DNA from: Enterobacter genomosp. O
GTDB taxonomy: Bacteria; Pseudomonadota; Gammaproteobacteria; Enterobacterales; Enterobacteriaceae
Reading direction: 5' to 3'
NCBI RefSeq assembly: GCF_001022965.1
Contig: NZ_LECZ01000020.1
Span: forward strand, 62,001-126,000
Length of the DNA stretch: 64,000 bases
Notes under the pieces: model-generated
Seen by the model: only the letters and a program-made list of their open reading frames with translations
Database searches by the model: none
Told to the model about the DNA's origin: nothing
Made by a program: the position numbers and the translations under genes
Shown here: positions 50,808 to 62,145 of the stretch, piece by piece
How positions within the stretch are numbered: position 1 is the first letter of the stretch
How the letters are laid out: every line of letters begins with the position of its first letter

Positions 50808-51217
50808 TATTCTCGCTTCAGCCGCTTCGAGTTGCACAGCCATAGGGTGATCACCAGCAGCAGGATCGCCGCGGAGTAGATCAGCACATCAAGGGGGGAT
50901 TTATGATCGACGATGATCAGCCGCACTATCGCGGTGATCCCAATGTAGACAAAATAACGTAGCGGGAAGTGAAAGCCTGACTGAAAATACTTCACAATCA
51001 GGGCGATAAATTCAAAGTAGAGAAAGTAGACCACCAGTCCTTCCACCAGCGCATATTTGCTGGTTTGCTCGGGGGCGAACAGTACATCCGCCAGATGCAC
51101 CGTCTCTTTACCCAAAAAGACGACCAGTATCAGACCAAGGCTCAACAGACCGAGGTTCAGCACGGTCTGGAGGACTGTTGAGATAAACTCAACGCGCGGA
51201 CGAGTCAGGGATGTCAT
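50807..51217 (-). CDS. psiE: Phosphate-starvation-inducible membrane protein PsiE
   Basis: A 136-residue inner-membrane protein with four segments. Expression in E. coli depends on PhoB and cAMP-CRP; function is unknown. It is nearly identical to E. coli from [20 protein letters not shown] to the C-terminus. The ATG at 51217 ([11 protein letters not shown]) gives the family length. I could not see a clean Pho box upstream. Confidence 0.95.
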   Translation of the reverse strand: MTSLTRPRVEFISTVLQTVLNLGLLSLGLILVVFLGKETVHLADVLFAPEQTSKYALVEGLVVYFLYFEFIALIVKYFQSGFHFPLRYFVYIGITAIVRLIIVDHKSPLDVLIYSAAILLLVITLWLCNSKRLKRE

Positions 51218-51313
51218 ATAGCACCTCATTCTCCAGGGCGAGGTTCCTGTATAACGCAAAAATGTGACGTGGATCTATATTTTTTAATTATGTTTTATGT
51301 ACGGAGGTAACCG

Positions 51314-51766
51314 ATGGAACGTAAACCTACCGGGGTTCGCAACGTAACCTGCGGTGAAAATGTCACCCTTTACGAGCCCGCCAATCTCTATGACTGCGTG
51401 CTCGGCAACGGCGTGTTCGTCGGCCCGTTTGTTGAAATTCAGGGCAATACCTACATTGGCGACGACAGCAAAATTCAGTCGCACACCTTCATTTGCGAGT
51501 ACGTCACCGTAGGCGAACGCTGCTTTATTGGCCATGGGGTGATGTTTGCCAACGATATGTTCCGCGAAGGCAAACCCAACGCTGACCGGAACAGCTGGGG
51601 ACGCATTACCGTGGGGAATGATGTCTCAATAGGCAGCGGTGCCACCATTCTGGCGGTCTCCATCTGCGATGGCGCGGTGATTGGGGCGGGAAGCGTGGTG
51701 ACGAAATCGATCGTCGAGAAAGGTGTCTATGCCGGGAACCCGGCGAGGCTCCTGCGCCGCCTGTAG
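51314..51766 (+). CDS. Hexapeptide-repeat (left-handed beta-helix) acyltransferase
   Basis: A 150-residue protein made almost wholly of hexapeptide repeats (VFVGPFVEIQGNTYIGDDSKI, TVGERCFIGHGVMFANDMF, ITVGNDVSIGSGATIL). It ends AGNPARLLRRL, typical of trimeric WbbJ/WlbB-type O- or N-acetyltransferases. The likely catalytic His is in CFIGHGVMF. AGGTAACCG precedes the start. It is divergent from psiE and convergent with yjbH. K-12 has no gene of this kind here. The sugar substrate is unknown; modifying the Yjb polysaccharide is only a positional guess. Confidence 0.82.
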   Translation: MERKPTGVRNVTCGENVTLYEPANLYDCVLGNGVFVGPFVEIQGNTYIGDDSKIQSHTFICEYVTVGERCFIGHGVMFANDMFREGKPNADRNSWGRITVGNDVSIGSGATILAVSICDGAVIGAGSVVTKSIVEKGVYAGNPARLLRRL

Positions 51767-51769
51767 GTC

Positions 51770-51835
51770 GCCCGGTGGCGCTGCGCTTACCGGGCCTACA
51801 AAATAGTAGGCCGGGCAAACGCAGTGCCGCCCGGC
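51770..51835. repeat. REP pair (BIME) between the acyltransferase gene and yjbH
   Basis: GCCCGGTGGCGCTGCGC starts one unit and CAGTGCCGCCCGGC ends the inverted partner. They separate two convergent genes. Confidence 0.88.
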
Positions 51836-51843
51836 GTGAAGCA

Positions 51844-53940
51844 TCAGCGGAAGTTAATGTTCTTATCGCTGGTCATATCATACAGCTGGAACTTACGACC
51901 CAGCTGCTGGCCGCCGTCACGCGTTAGCGGCGTCCAGCCAATGGCCGCGCGGCTGCGCGTTGGGCCTGACGAGAAGAGATCCAGCGGAATCGACACATAG
52001 ACCCCTTTGGTGAAGTCCCCTTCCCCGTACTCGTCCGGCGAGACGTTGGTGATCGTCGCGTAACCGCCTACCACCACGCCGCTGTCGAAGTGTTTAGAGA
52101 TATCCAGCGTGCCGCCCTTATCGCCCGCCAGGTACTGGCCGACGCTGGCTTTCACCAGCACGTCAGGTGCAAACGACGGTGTCCAGTAGGCGGTCAGATG
52201 GCCCGTTTTGACGCTGTAGTCGGTGAACTTCATCATGTCCTGCGCGCTGCGCCAGTCGCGCTGCTTAACGTAGTTGGCATCAACACCAAACGCCCAGTTG
52301 CTGTCTACCGGGCGATACAGCACTTCAGCCCCCGCGCCGCCGTACATGGTTTCCAGATATCCGCCGTAGACCTGGCCGTAGAAACCGTTGCCGAAGTACT
52401 GGAAGTAGTTGGCCTGCAGGTTATTCACGTAGGCATCGTTCTGCACGTATTCACGCACGCGGGTACGCACGCGCGGCAGCTTAGAGTCTTTAGGCGGGTT
52501 GGTGTAGTTGAACTTGTCGTAGTTGTTGGCGATGTTGCCGAACAGGCTGCCGGTGGTCAACAGGTGGTCGGTGAGCCACAGATCCGCCGTCGCCATGACG
52601 CCCAGCTGATACATGTAGAAGTTTTCAGGCCCGCCAACGGACTGGTTCAACACCGGATCGATATGGAAATCAAAGCGCGATTTATCGATATACCAGCCCT
52701 GTTCGGTGGTGTCCGGCACCACCGGCTCAACGCGTTTTTGCACCAGCTCGGTTTCATGCCCGAGCGGTTCGCCTTCCAGATGACGCTTGAGGCTGGCGAC
52801 GTCCGTTTCGGTTGTGACCTGCGGCAGGTTCAGACGGTTTTCCGTCACGCGGATCGTGCGGATCCCCTCCGGGAGATCGTTCATGATGATCCGGTTGGCG
52901 CGCTCGATCCCTTCCCGCGAGTCGCGGTATTTTACCTGCTCGCCGGTGACGTACAGCGTATCGCCTTTCACCTGAATTTTCGGATCGGCCAGGCCGGCGT
53001 TGTATTTCAGCAGCGTCAGCTGGTTTGCCACCACGGAGTGCTGCAGGATCGCATCCTGCGGCTCCGGCTGATAGGCAGGCCGCGCGTTGTCATTGTAGTG
53101 CGGGCGCATGTCGTTGAAGTTGGTGCGCAGCGTGAAGCCGAACATCACCGTATTGCCACGTTCGTAGCTGAGGTTAACGTCGGCCCAGTCAGTGACGCGA
53201 TAAATGGCGCCGACGTTAAACTTGCTCTTCTGCTCAATCTTCCCGGCGAAGTCCTGCGAGTAGTCATTCCCTTCATACTCCAGCTTCAGGCGCAATGGCT
53301 GCCAGGGCGTTTGATACTCCACGCCGCCAAACAGAGACGCCGGACCGTGGAACATCTGGTCGCCGTTGATGGAGCCCGCTTTCTGATAGCTGTTATCGCG
53401 GTAGCAGTATTTATCGCTGTAGGAGCAAAACGGGTTTTTCACGTTACCGCTGGTGCCCAGATAGCCCCACCCCAGGCCGAGCGAGAAATCGAACGGCCCC
53501 CAGGCTTTGCTGGCCACGACGTATTCCGCATCAAACAGACCGGTACCGCCGATATCTTTCGCACCGACGGACACCTGCGGCATCCAGTAGCTCTCTTCCC
53601 ACAGGCGCAGTTTGACGTCGAAGGCTTTATCTTTGTAGGTCTGATCGCCGGAAAACGCCTCTACGCTGCTGTACCGTTTCGTACGCACGTCGGTATAGCG
53701 CAGCGTGGTTTCAAGCCACGGAAACAGCTGCACCGACGCCGAGTAGTAGCGATACTGGTCGTTATCGCGGTAGTTAAGGCTAATTTCCCCTTCACGCGCC
53801 ATCCGCGCGGTAGGCGTTTGCAGTAAACCGACGCCGCCGAAGTCTGACTGAGACGGGCCAATGGGTGCCGGATACGTTTCTGCATGGCAGGCGGCACTCA
53901 CGCAGAGCGCCAGCATGCTGTAGAGATGGATTCTTTTCAT
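51844..53940 (-). CDS. yjbH: Outer-membrane beta-barrel exopolysaccharide protein YjbH
   Basis: A 698-residue protein with signal peptide [19 protein letters not shown]. The mature N-terminus has [19 protein letters not shown], as in YjbH/GfcD proteins, followed by a long region of amphipathic strands. It is thought to be the outer-membrane component for an exopolysaccharide made by yjbEFGH under Rcs control in E. coli. Its start overlaps the yjbG stop by one base (TAATG). Confidence 0.95.
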   Translation of the reverse strand: MKRIHLYSMLALCVSAACHAETYPAPIGPSQSDFGGVGLLQTPTARMAREGEISLNYRDNDQYRYYSASVQLFPWLETTLRYTDVRTKRYSSVEAFSGDQTYKDKAFDVKLRLWEESYWMPQVSVGAKDIGGTGLFDAEYVVASKAWGPFDFSLGLGWGYLGTSGNVKNPFCSYSDKYCYRDNSYQKAGSINGDQMFHGPASLFGGVEYQTPWQPLRLKLEYEGNDYSQDFAGKIEQKSKFNVGAIYRVTDWADVNLSYERGNTVMFGFTLRTNFNDMRPHYNDNARPAYQPEPQDAILQHSVVANQLTLLKYNAGLADPKIQVKGDTLYVTGEQVKYRDSREGIERANRIIMNDLPEGIRTIRVTENRLNLPQVTTETDVASLKRHLEGEPLGHETELVQKRVEPVVPDTTEQGWYIDKSRFDFHIDPVLNQSVGGPENFYMYQLGVMATADLWLTDHLLTTGSLFGNIANNYDKFNYTNPPKDSKLPRVRTRVREYVQNDAYVNNLQANYFQYFGNGFYGQVYGGYLETMYGGAGAEVLYRPVDSNWAFGVDANYVKQRDWRSAQDMMKFTDYSVKTGHLTAYWTPSFAPDVLVKASVGQYLAGDKGGTLDISKHFDSGVVVGGYATITNVSPDEYGEGDFTKGVYVSIPLDLFSSGPTRSRAAIGWTPLTRDGGQQLGRKFQLYDMTSDKNINFR

Positions 53941-54677
53941 TATTCCGGTATCCGCTGAATCAGGGAGTGAAGGATATCGGCGTTAAGCCCGTCATACGCC
54001 TTCGTCCAGAAATGGTCGGCAAAACCGACAAAAATGATGCTGCCTGGCATGGGTTCGATATGGCGCTTATTCCAGTAAGCAACCGGCGCTTTTTGCGTGT
54101 GCCCGTCCGGGTAAACGACCCAGGCGTAGCTGTTATCCGCTCCGCTCAGCAGGCTTTGCTCATCGAGATAGCTCGCTACATCGCGGCCAGGCGTAAAAGG
54201 CTTTTTCCCCGGGCTGCTGATAAGCCCGAAAACGGTAATGGTGGAAGGCTGGGCAGGTAGCCAGAGCGTGTAATCCCCTTCAAGCGTAGGGTTGCCCTTT
54301 TCCGTAACGCGCACTTCATCTGGATCAAGGTTCACCTGCTGGCGACCTGTCACCTTCAGCGCCTGCAGCTGCTGGCGAAGGTTATTAATGGCTGCGGCGT
54401 CGTCGCCGTCTTCCTGCTCCGCCAAACCCGTCAGGCGGGCCAGCAGCGCAAGATGCTCTTGCTCCGCCTTAACCGTTGCCTGACGCTCGCCAATCACCGC
54501 CCCTGGCCACCAGCTGTTGGCAAGCCTGGGCTGCCCGACGAGATCGAGCAGATGCTCTGCGTTAGTTAAGGTCTTGGGTTTTTCACCGTCCGGCGTGTAG
54601 ACATGTACTGTCCCTGCGGACCATGCCAGCGGCGTGGAAAGACTGGCGAGAAGCGCAACCTGAATAAGCATTTTCAT
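53940..54677 (-). CDS. yjbG: Periplasmic exopolysaccharide protein YjbG (GfcC family)
   Basis: A 245-residue periplasmic protein of the GfcC/YjbG family. The signal peptide is [21 protein letters not shown] central helical region ([17 protein letters not shown]) precedes a domain with [22 protein letters not shown]. It overlaps yjbF by 4 bp and yjbH by 1 bp, so the three are translated together. Confidence 0.95.
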   Translation of the reverse strand: MKMLIQVALLASLSTPLAWSAGTVHVYTPDGEKPKTLTNAEHLLDLVGQPRLANSWWPGAVIGERQATVKAEQEHLALLARLTGLAEQEDGDDAAAINNLRQQLQALKVTGRQQVNLDPDEVRVTEKGNPTLEGDYTLWLPAQPSTITVFGLISSPGKKPFTPGRDVASYLDEQSLLSGADNSYAWVVYPDGHTQKAPVAYWNKRHIEPMPGSIIFVGFADHFWTKAYDGLNADILHSLIQRIPE

Positions 54678-55312
54678 GATTTCGCCGCCTTGATCAGAGT
54701 GCTCTTCACCGGGAAGAAATTGGCGCCGAGATACTGCAGGGACTGGCGGATCTGCCCGTCTTCGTCAATCCAGAAGCGGTTATGCCAGGTGGCCTGGTCG
54801 GTGACGACTTCTTCATCCAGCACGCGAACGCGGGTTTCGTCGCTGCCCACGCTGACGCTGTCCGTGCCGTCCCAGCGGAAGGTAGAGCGCGCCGTGGCGT
54901 AACGCACCTGCTTATGTTCGGTCCAGCCCATCGTGCGCGTCCAGCTTGCGCCGTCGGTAATCTGGTTCGGTTTGATCAGCGGGTCGGCGGCGAGGTTATT
55001 TACCTCAAGCAGGTTATCGCCGCCCAACAGGGTTTTTACGATACGACCGTGCTGCGTAACGATGGTGGCCTGATCCTGCGTCACCCATTTCTGCTGCCCG
55101 TTTTCATCGAAAGCGAGCACCACAAACAGTTGCGGGCCATCGTTAAGCTGCATGTACTGACTGGCATAAGGCATGTTTTGCAGTTCGTCATCGGTCAGAT
55201 GCACGCCCGGTGTGCCGAACATGCTGTCCCACAGTGAGTTTCCCAGCCCTTTGGTGGTGGCCGAGCACGCCTGCAAAAGCAGGCAAATCAGGATGATCCC
55301 AGGTCGCTTCAC
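54674..55312 (-). CDS. yjbF: Exopolysaccharide lipoprotein YjbF (GfcB family)
   Basis: A 212-residue lipoprotein. The lipobox LLLQAC places the acylated Cys near residue 16, suggesting an outer-membrane anchor. TRTMGWTEHKQVRYATA is family-typical. I chose the GTG at 55312 (KRPGIILICLLLQAC), with GGAGAAGAG upstream and the E. coli length; an ATG five codons earlier is possible. Operon with yjbG and yjbH. Confidence 0.93.
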   Translation of the reverse strand: MKRPGIILICLLLQACSATTKGLGNSLWDSMFGTPGVHLTDDELQNMPYASQYMQLNDGPQLFVVLAFDENGQQKWVTQDQATIVTQHGRIVKTLLGGDNLLEVNNLAADPLIKPNQITDGASWTRTMGWTEHKQVRYATARSTFRWDGTDSVSVGSDETRVRVLDEEVVTDQATWHNRFWIDEDGQIRQSLQYLGANFFPVKSTLIKAAKS

Positions 55313-55331
55313 GACTCTTCTCCGCATTATT

Positions 55332-55361
55332 GCCGGGTGGCGCTGCGCTTACCCGGCCTAC
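55332..55361. repeat. Single REP element in the yjbE-yjbF gap
   Basis: GCCGGGTGGCGCTGCGCTTA then CCCGGCCTAC, a clean single REP unit. It lies inside the yjbEFGH operon, 20 bp before yjbF. Confidence 0.85.
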
Positions 55362-55390
55362 AGGTCCCGAAGGCTACTGAAAAGCCAGAA

Positions 55391-55412
55391 TAACCACACC
55401 GAAGTGTGGTTA
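55391..55412 (-). terminator. Hairpin with UUCG loop after yjbE
   Basis: TAACCACAC and GTGTGGTTA form a 9-bp stem. On the minus-strand RNA the loop is UUCG closed by C-G, an unusually stable tetraloop. The tail (TTCTGGCTTTT) is weak, so this is probably a partial terminator giving more yjbE than yjbFGH transcript. Confidence 0.65.
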
Positions 55413-55430
55413 TGATTAAAACACCCGCTA

Positions 55431-55673
55431 TTACTGGGTGCTGGTTGTCGTAGTGGTCGTGGTTCCGGTATTGGAGCCATCACCGCCACCGGTTGCCGCC
55501 AGCGCGACACCCACGGCTGAACTTACGGTGCTGGCGCTGGCCGCGGTAGAACTCCCCGCAGACGCAGACGTCGCAGCCGAACCTGCCGCTTCCCCGACCT
55601 GAACCGGAGCAGCATAAACAGATGTCGCCGCAAGCGCAGATATGGCAAAAATGCCATACAGTACTTTCTTCAT
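55431..55673 (-). CDS. yjbE: Exopolysaccharide operon small secreted protein YjbE
   Basis: An 80-residue protein with a signal peptide ([20 protein letters not shown]) and a mature part of only Ala, Ser, Thr, Gly and Val, ending in [10 protein letters not shown]. The Thr/Ser tail could be exported unfolded. Function is unknown. It is first in yjbEFGH, 118 bp from yjbF with a hairpin and REP between. Confidence 0.92.
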   Translation of the reverse strand: MKKVLYGIFAISALAATSVYAAPVQVGEAAGSAATSASAGSSTAASASTVSSAVGVALAATGGGDGSNTGTTTTTTTSTQ

Positions 55674-56040
55674 AAGAATTTCCCTTCATTTAATGAATGG
55701 AGATTTGCCCAAAAAGAATTTCAGGCGGATTCGAGTATACACAACTCCTGCCGCGGGTTTGCCGTACGGGGAAATAGGAAAGGGGTTTTCAGACTAATGG
55801 ATAAAATTGAAATATAAGGAGAATTAACGGAATATAAAAAACAAATAAATCAGCGACATAGAATTAAATAAAGGTCATTGCATTATCCGTATATTCCGAA
55901 AGTAAACCGCAGTGATTAACGGGTTAACGGCTTTTTTCAGATAAAACTCAGTAAAGGAATTAGAGCTGAATAACAGACATCAGGAATTATCTGATAAAAA
56001 AATGCCGGCATTTCGCCGGCACGTTTTCATGACGTTTTAA
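55674..56040. other. Intergenic region between yjbE and pgi
   Basis: 367 bp without a gene. It is AT-rich (for example GAATATAAAAAACAAATAAA near 55830) and must hold the yjbE promoter. In E. coli this promoter is activated by RcsB, but I could not mark a convincing RcsAB box. The pgi terminator is at its right end. Confidence 0.55.
56003..56021 (-). terminator. Terminator after pgi
   Basis: TGCCGGC and GCCGGCA form a 7-bp stem around ATTTC; seven T residues follow on the minus strand (A run 55996-56002). It lies 20 bp past the pgi stop. Confidence 0.93.
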
Positions 56041-57765
<1,725 letters not shown>

Positions 57766-57952
57766 TTATGCCATTGCCCTGGCCTGCATCAAACGCAGGT
57801 GAAAAGACCCGAAAAGTATAGCTGCTGGAGAGCCCTCCCGGGGCGGCGAAATGTCGGTCAAAATACCCTAAAACGGAGCATAAAATCTGGTGCTGTTATA
57901 AGTCCTGTTTCTCAGGGGTACCCCCCCATAAAAAATCCGCATAATCCCAGCA

Positions 57953-57981
57953 TTGACAGGACCTCCCCCGCATTTTATTTA
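57953..57981 (+). promoter_or_regulatory. Putative lysC promoter with short leader
   Basis: TTGACA (57953-57958) and TATTTA (57976-57981) are separated by 17 bp. Transcription would start near 57988, giving a leader of about 75 nt before lysC. The 374-bp pgi-lysC region holds no other gene and no lysine-riboswitch-like sequence that I can see. Confidence 0.65.
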
Positions 57982-58064
57982 TAGGGCCGTATTTTGCGCC
58001 TGCACCTGTTTTCGTTTCACTCTTGTGCCATGGTCGCTTATTCATTCCCTGACACGAGGTTGTT

Positions 58065-59414
58065 ATGACGAGTTTTGTGGTCGCCAAATTTGGCGGCACC
58101 AGTGTGGCCGATTACGATGCCATGAACCGCAGCGCCGATGTGGTGCTGGCCGATCCGAATACCCGCCTGGTGGTGCTTTCCGCCTCTGCTGGCGTGACGA
58201 ACCTGCTGGTTTCTCTGTCTGAAGGACTGGAAGCGACCGAACGTTTCGTGAAGCTGGATGCACTGCGCAAAATTCAGTTCGACATTCTTGAACGTCTGCA
58301 GAACCCGAACGTCATCCGCGAAGAAGTGGAACGTCTGCTGGAAAACATCACCACCCTGGCAGAAGCTGCTTCTCTGGCAACCTCTACCGCCCTGACCGAC
58401 GAACTAGTCAGCCACGGTGAACTGATGTCCACGCTGCTGTTTGTGGAAATCATGCGCGAACGTAACATTCAGGCGCAGTGGTTTGACGTGCGTAAAGTGA
58501 TGCGCACCAGCGATCGCTTTGGCCGCGCCGAGCCGGACGTTGAAGCGCTGGCCGAGCTGACTACTCAGCAGCTGGCACCACGTCTGGCAGAGGGCATCGT
58601 GATCACCCAGGGCTTTATCGGCAGTGAAGCAAAAGGGCGTACGACAACGCTTGGCCGTGGCGGCAGCGACTACACCGCCGCTCTGCTGGGCGAAGCCCTG
58701 CATGCCACCCGCGTCGATATCTGGACTGACGTTCCGGGCATTTACACCACCGACCCGCGCGTCGTTTCCGCGGCGAAACGTATTGATGTGATCGCCTTTG
58801 AAGAAGCGGCGGAAATGGCCACCTTCGGCGCGAAAGTGCTGCACCCTGCAACCCTGCTGCCCGCCGTACGCAGCGATATTCCGGTCTTCGTCGGCTCCAG
58901 TAAAGATCCAAAAGCGGGCGGTACGCTGGTGTGCAAGAAAACGGAAAACCCACCGCTGTTCCGCGCGCTGGCCCTGCGCCGTCGCCAGACGCTGGTGACG
59001 CTCCACAGCCACAATATGCTGCACTCCCGCGGTTTCCTGGCGGAGGTGTTTGGCATTCTGGCGCGCCACAATATCTCCGTGGATCTGATCACCACGTCTG
59101 AAGTGAGCATTGCGCTGACGCTGGACACCACCGGCTCCACCTCCACCGGCGATACTCTGCTGACGCAGTCGCTGCTGATTGAGCTGTCTGAGCTGTGCCG
59201 CGTGGAAGTGGAAGAAGACCTGGCGCTGGTTGCCATCATCGGTAACAAACTGTCGCGCGCCTGCGGCGTCGGCAAAGAAGTGTTCGGCGTACTCGACCCG
59301 TTCAGCATCCGTATGATTTGCTACGGCGCGTCCAGCTATAACCTCTGCTTCCTGGTGCCAGCCGATCAGGCCGAGCAGGTGGTGCAGAAACTTCATCAGA
59401 ATTTGTTTGAATAA
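58065..59414 (+). CDS. lysC: Lysine-sensitive aspartokinase III LysC
   Basis: A 449-residue kinase that makes aspartyl phosphate, the first step to lysine, threonine and methionine. The kinase domain starts VVAKFGGTSVADYDAMNRSA and contains TTTLGRGGSDYTAALL. The two C-terminal ACT domains, which bind lysine, include SRGFLAEVFGILARHNISVDLITTSEVS. Its 5' leader appears to lack the lysine riboswitch known in E. coli. The ribosome binding site is ACGAGG. Confidence 0.98.
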   Translation: MTSFVVAKFGGTSVADYDAMNRSADVVLADPNTRLVVLSASAGVTNLLVSLSEGLEATERFVKLDALRKIQFDILERLQNPNVIREEVERLLENITTLAEAASLATSTALTDELVSHGELMSTLLFVEIMRERNIQAQWFDVRKVMRTSDRFGRAEPDVEALAELTTQQLAPRLAEGIVITQGFIGSEAKGRTTTLGRGGSDYTAALLGEALHATRVDIWTDVPGIYTTDPRVVSAAKRIDVIAFEEAAEMATFGAKVLHPATLLPAVRSDIPVFVGSSKDPKAGGTLVCKKTENPPLFRALALRRRQTLVTLHSHNMLHSRGFLAEVFGILARHNISVDLITTSEVSIALTLDTTGSTSTGDTLLTQSLLIELSELCRVEVEEDLALVAIIGNKLSRACGVGKEVFGVLDPFSIRMICYGASSYNLCFLVPADQAEQVVQKLHQNLFE

Positions 59415-59444
59415 AATTCGTTAGCACGATAAACATTATCTACA

Positions 59445-59469
59445 AGCCGGGCACAGACCCGGCTTTTTC
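59445..59469 (+). terminator. Terminator after lysC
   Basis: AGCCGGG and CCCGGCT form a 7-bp stem around CACAGA, followed by five T residues, 30 bp past the lysC stop. Confidence 0.92.
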
Positions 59470-59507
59470 ATAACTAAACAACACGACAATACTGCAAGGA
59501 AACCACT

Positions 59508-60452
59508 ATGTTATCCGCCATCACGCGGCTGTTCCCGTTATGGGCGCTGCTGCTCTCCGTACTCGCGTATTACACCCCCACCACGTTCACTGGTATTGGC
59601 CCGTGGGTCACCACGCTGCTGATGCTGATTATGCTGGGCATGGGCGTACATCTGAAAATCGACGACTTTAAGCGCGTGCTGTCCCGCCCGGCTCCGGTTG
59701 CCGCAGGGATCTTCCTTCACTACCTGGTGATGCCGCTTGCGGCGTGGCTGCTGGCGATGGCCTTTAAGATGCCGCCTGACCTCTCCGCCGGGATGGTGCT
59801 GGTAGGTAGCGTGGCCAGCGGCACGGCGTCCAACGTGATGATCTTTCTTGCGAAAGGCGACGTGGCGCTCTCCGTCACTATCTCTTCCGTCTCAACGCTG
59901 GTTGGCGTAATTGCCACACCGCTGTTAACCCGCCTGTATGTAGACGCGCATATTCAGGTGGACGTGATGGGTATGCTGCTGAGCATTCTGCAAATCGTGG
60001 TGATCCCGATTGCGCTGGGCCTGGTGATTCACCATCTTTTCCCACGCGTGGTGAAAGCGGTTGAGCCGTATCTGCCTGCGTTTTCGATGATCTGTATTCT
60101 GGCCATCATCAGCGCCGTGGTGGCGGGTTCCGCGTCGCACATTGCTTCCGTAGGATTTGTGGTGATTATCGCGGTGGTGCTGCATAACACCATCGGCCTG
60201 CTGGGCGGCTACTGGGGCGGGAAGCTGTTTGGCTTTGACGAGTCGACCTGCCGCACGCTGGCAATCGAAGTGGGCATGCAGAACTCCGGCCTGGCGGCAG
60301 CACTCGGGAAAATCTACTTCTCACCGCTCGCGGCACTGCCGGGGGCCCTGTTCTCCGTCTGGCATAATCTGTCCGGTTCGCTGCTGGCGGGCTACTGGTC
60401 CGGCAAACCAATTGATGAGCAAACGAAAAAAGATGCGGTGAAACAGGGTTAA
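59508..60452 (+). CDS. panS: BASS-family transporter, probably pantoate/ketopantoate/pantothenate transporter PanS
   Basis: A 314-residue inner-membrane protein with about nine or ten segments, of the bile acid:sodium symporter fold. Core motifs are [19 protein letters not shown] and [22 protein letters not shown] (here [16 protein letters not shown]). PanS was described in Salmonella as a transporter for pantothenate precursors, and relatives lie next to lysC in enterobacteria. The substrate is by family only. K-12 has no gene between lysC and yjbD. Confidence 0.78.
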   Translation: MLSAITRLFPLWALLLSVLAYYTPTTFTGIGPWVTTLLMLIMLGMGVHLKIDDFKRVLSRPAPVAAGIFLHYLVMPLAAWLLAMAFKMPPDLSAGMVLVGSVASGTASNVMIFLAKGDVALSVTISSVSTLVGVIATPLLTRLYVDAHIQVDVMGMLLSILQIVVIPIALGLVIHHLFPRVVKAVEPYLPAFSMICILAIISAVVAGSASHIASVGFVVIIAVVLHNTIGLLGGYWGGKLFGFDESTCRTLAIEVGMQNSGLAAALGKIYFSPLAALPGALFSVWHNLSGSLLAGYWSGKPIDEQTKKDAVKQG

Positions 60453-60502
60453 TTGGCGGTACTTGCTTTACACTGAAGCCTCTCTCTCAGGAGGCTTCAG
60501 CA

Positions 60503-60775
60503 ATGGCTACACCACGATTGACCCAGAAAGACATGACGGAAGCCGAGCAGCGCGAACTTAAAACGCTTCTCGACCGTGCACGCATCGCACATGGCCGTAC
60601 GCTGACGAACGCCGAAACCAATCAGGTGAAAAAGGAGTACATCGATAAACTGATGGCTCAGCGTGACGCCGAGGCGAAGAAAGCCCGCAAACTGAAAAAG
60701 CAGCAGGTCTATAAGCCGGATACAGAAACGACCTTTTCCTGGTCGGCCACGACCTCTACCCGTGGAAGGCGCTAA
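60503..60775 (+). CDS. yjbD: DUF3811 protein YjbD
   Basis: A 90-residue, highly charged, probably helical cytoplasmic protein (LTQKDMTEAEQRELKTLLDRA) with a basic middle (KKARKLKKQQ) and C-terminal STRGRR. Function is unknown. A CAGGAGG ribosome binding site precedes it. Its stop abuts the stop of the convergent rluF with no gap. Confidence 0.94.
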   Translation: MATPRLTQKDMTEAEQRELKTLLDRARIAHGRTLTNAETNQVKKEYIDKLMAQRDAEAKKARKLKKQQVYKPDTETTFSWSATTSTRGRR

Positions 60776-61648
60776 CTAGCGCCCTTTCTTTTTACGGCCA
60801 GGCTGGACAAAGCGCTTCCCGTTCGCCGGTTTGCCACGCCCTTTCTCTTCCGCCTGCGGCGCCTTCACCACCGGGCGCTTAATCGCCTGGGTTTTCGGTT
60901 TTGCTTTAGCCTTCGGCTTCGCTTCGGACGAGGAATTCTCGATGAGCTTGAACAGCTCAATCAACTCGTCGCCGGTTAAATCACGCCACTCGCCCAGCGG
61001 GATACCGGACAGGCTGACGTTCATAATGCGCGTGCGCTCGAGCTTCGTCACCTCATAGCCAAAGTATTCGCACATACGGCGGATCTGACGGTTTAAGCCC
61101 TGCACCAGGGTAATGCGGAACGCGAACGGTGCTTCTTTCTTCACCTTACACTTTTTCGTGACGGTACCGAGGATTGGCACACCGGCGCCCATGCCGCGAA
61201 TAAACTCGTCCGTGACCGGCTTATTCACCGTCACGATGTACTCTTTCTCGTGATCGTTACCGGCACGCAGAATTTTGTTGACCAGATCGCCATGGTTGGT
61301 GAGGAAAATCAGCCCCTGAGAGTCTTTATCCAGACGGCCAATCGGGAAGATACGGCTGCTGTGATTCACGAAATCAACGATGTTGTCCCGCTCGCCGTCT
61401 TCCGTGGTGCTGACAATGCCAACCGGTTTGTTCAACGCGATAAACACCAGGTCTTCAGCATCGCGCGGCTCGATGAGCTGACCATTCACTTTGACCACGT
61501 CGCCAGGCATCACCTGGTCACCAATCGTGGCGCGTTTGCCGTTGAGGAACACGTTACCCTGTTCAATGTAACGGTCCGCCTCGCGACGTGAGCAGATCCC
61601 GCTCTCGCTAATGTATTTGTTTAATCGGGTTGATTGAGTTGGCAGCAT
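60776..61648 (-). CDS. rluF: 23S rRNA pseudouridine 2604 synthase RluF
   Basis: A 290-residue pseudouridine synthase. An N-terminal S4 RNA-binding domain ([20 protein letters not shown]) is followed by the catalytic domain with Asp in [20 protein letters not shown] near residue 107. The last ~55 residues are a Lys/Pro/Ala-rich basic tail. E. coli RluF also modifies U35 of tRNA-Tyr. It is convergent with yjbD. Confidence 0.97.
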   Translation of the reverse strand: MLPTQSTRLNKYISESGICSRREADRYIEQGNVFLNGKRATIGDQVMPGDVVKVNGQLIEPRDAEDLVFIALNKPVGIVSTTEDGERDNIVDFVNHSSRIFPIGRLDKDSQGLIFLTNHGDLVNKILRAGNDHEKEYIVTVNKPVTDEFIRGMGAGVPILGTVTKKCKVKKEAPFAFRITLVQGLNRQIRRMCEYFGYEVTKLERTRIMNVSLSGIPLGEWRDLTGDELIELFKLIENSSSEAKPKAKAKPKTQAIKRPVVKAPQAEEKGRGKPANGKRFVQPGRKKKGR

Positions 61649-61747
61649 AGTTTCTCCTGTGAAGGCGAAATATACCTTAGGTTTGGGCTGGAAAAAAAGA
61701 TTAGCCGACGGTAACTGAGACGGGTTTTTTAGTTTGCGAGACGCTTT

Positions 61748-61764
61748 CAGGATTTAGCATCCTG
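61748..61764. promoter_or_regulatory. Inverted repeat upstream of the toxin-antitoxin pair
   Basis: CAGGAT-TTAGC-ATCCTG has perfect 6-bp arms. It lies 79-95 bp upstream of the toxin start in the rluF-toxin gap, a candidate operator for autoregulation. No T tract follows. Confidence 0.4.
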
Positions 61765-61842
61765 TCATTTACCCATTTATTTACTCCTTTTATTTTGCTC
61801 ACCAGACAGAATCTTTGTAGTTTATAAATCACAAGGAGTATT

Positions 61843-62145
61843 ATGAAGGAGATCGTTCAGACAGAATCCTTCCGACGCTGGGAGCAAAACCTGAAAGATC
61901 GGCGAGCGAAGACGATTATCGCGTCACGACTTTTTCGGCTGGCAAATGGCCTGGCGGGTGATACCAGGCCAGTGGGAGAAGGGATAAGTGAACTCAGGAT
62001 CCACTTTGGTCCAGGCTACAGAATTTATTTCAAAAACCAAGGTGAACGTATCATTGTTTTGTTATGTGGCGGTGACAAAAGCAGCCAGAATAAAGACATA
62101 CTGATGGCAAAAATGCTGGGCAGCATATCCGAACAGCAGGAGTGA
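61843..62145 (+). CDS. RelE/ParE-superfamily toxin (HI1419/HigB-like)
   Basis: A 100-residue basic protein. The order and motifs (WEQNLKDRRAKTIIASRLFRLANG, then ISELRIHFGPGYRIYFK and IIVLLCGGDKSSQNKDI) match the HI1419 group of RelE/ParE toxins, where relatives cleave mRNA on the ribosome. A strong AAGGAG precedes the start. Its stop touches the start of the antitoxin (TGAATG). The toxin-first order is usual for this group. K-12 has pepE between rluF and yjbB instead. Confidence 0.88.
   Translation: MKEIVQTESFRRWEQNLKDRRAKTIIASRLFRLANGLAGDTRPVGEGISELRIHFGPGYRIYFKNQGERIIVLLCGGDKSSQNKDILMAKMLGSISEQQE

Noticed and set aside
52090..53826. A 578-codon open frame on the plus strand opposite yjbH
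   Set aside because: Shadow of yjbH; no start signal and no recognisable domain.
57830..57960. GC-rich hairpins upstream of lysC as a lysine riboswitch
   Set aside because: I looked for the conserved lysine-element segments and found none; GGGGTACCCC at about 57915-57924 is a simple palindrome and lies upstream of the likely promoter.
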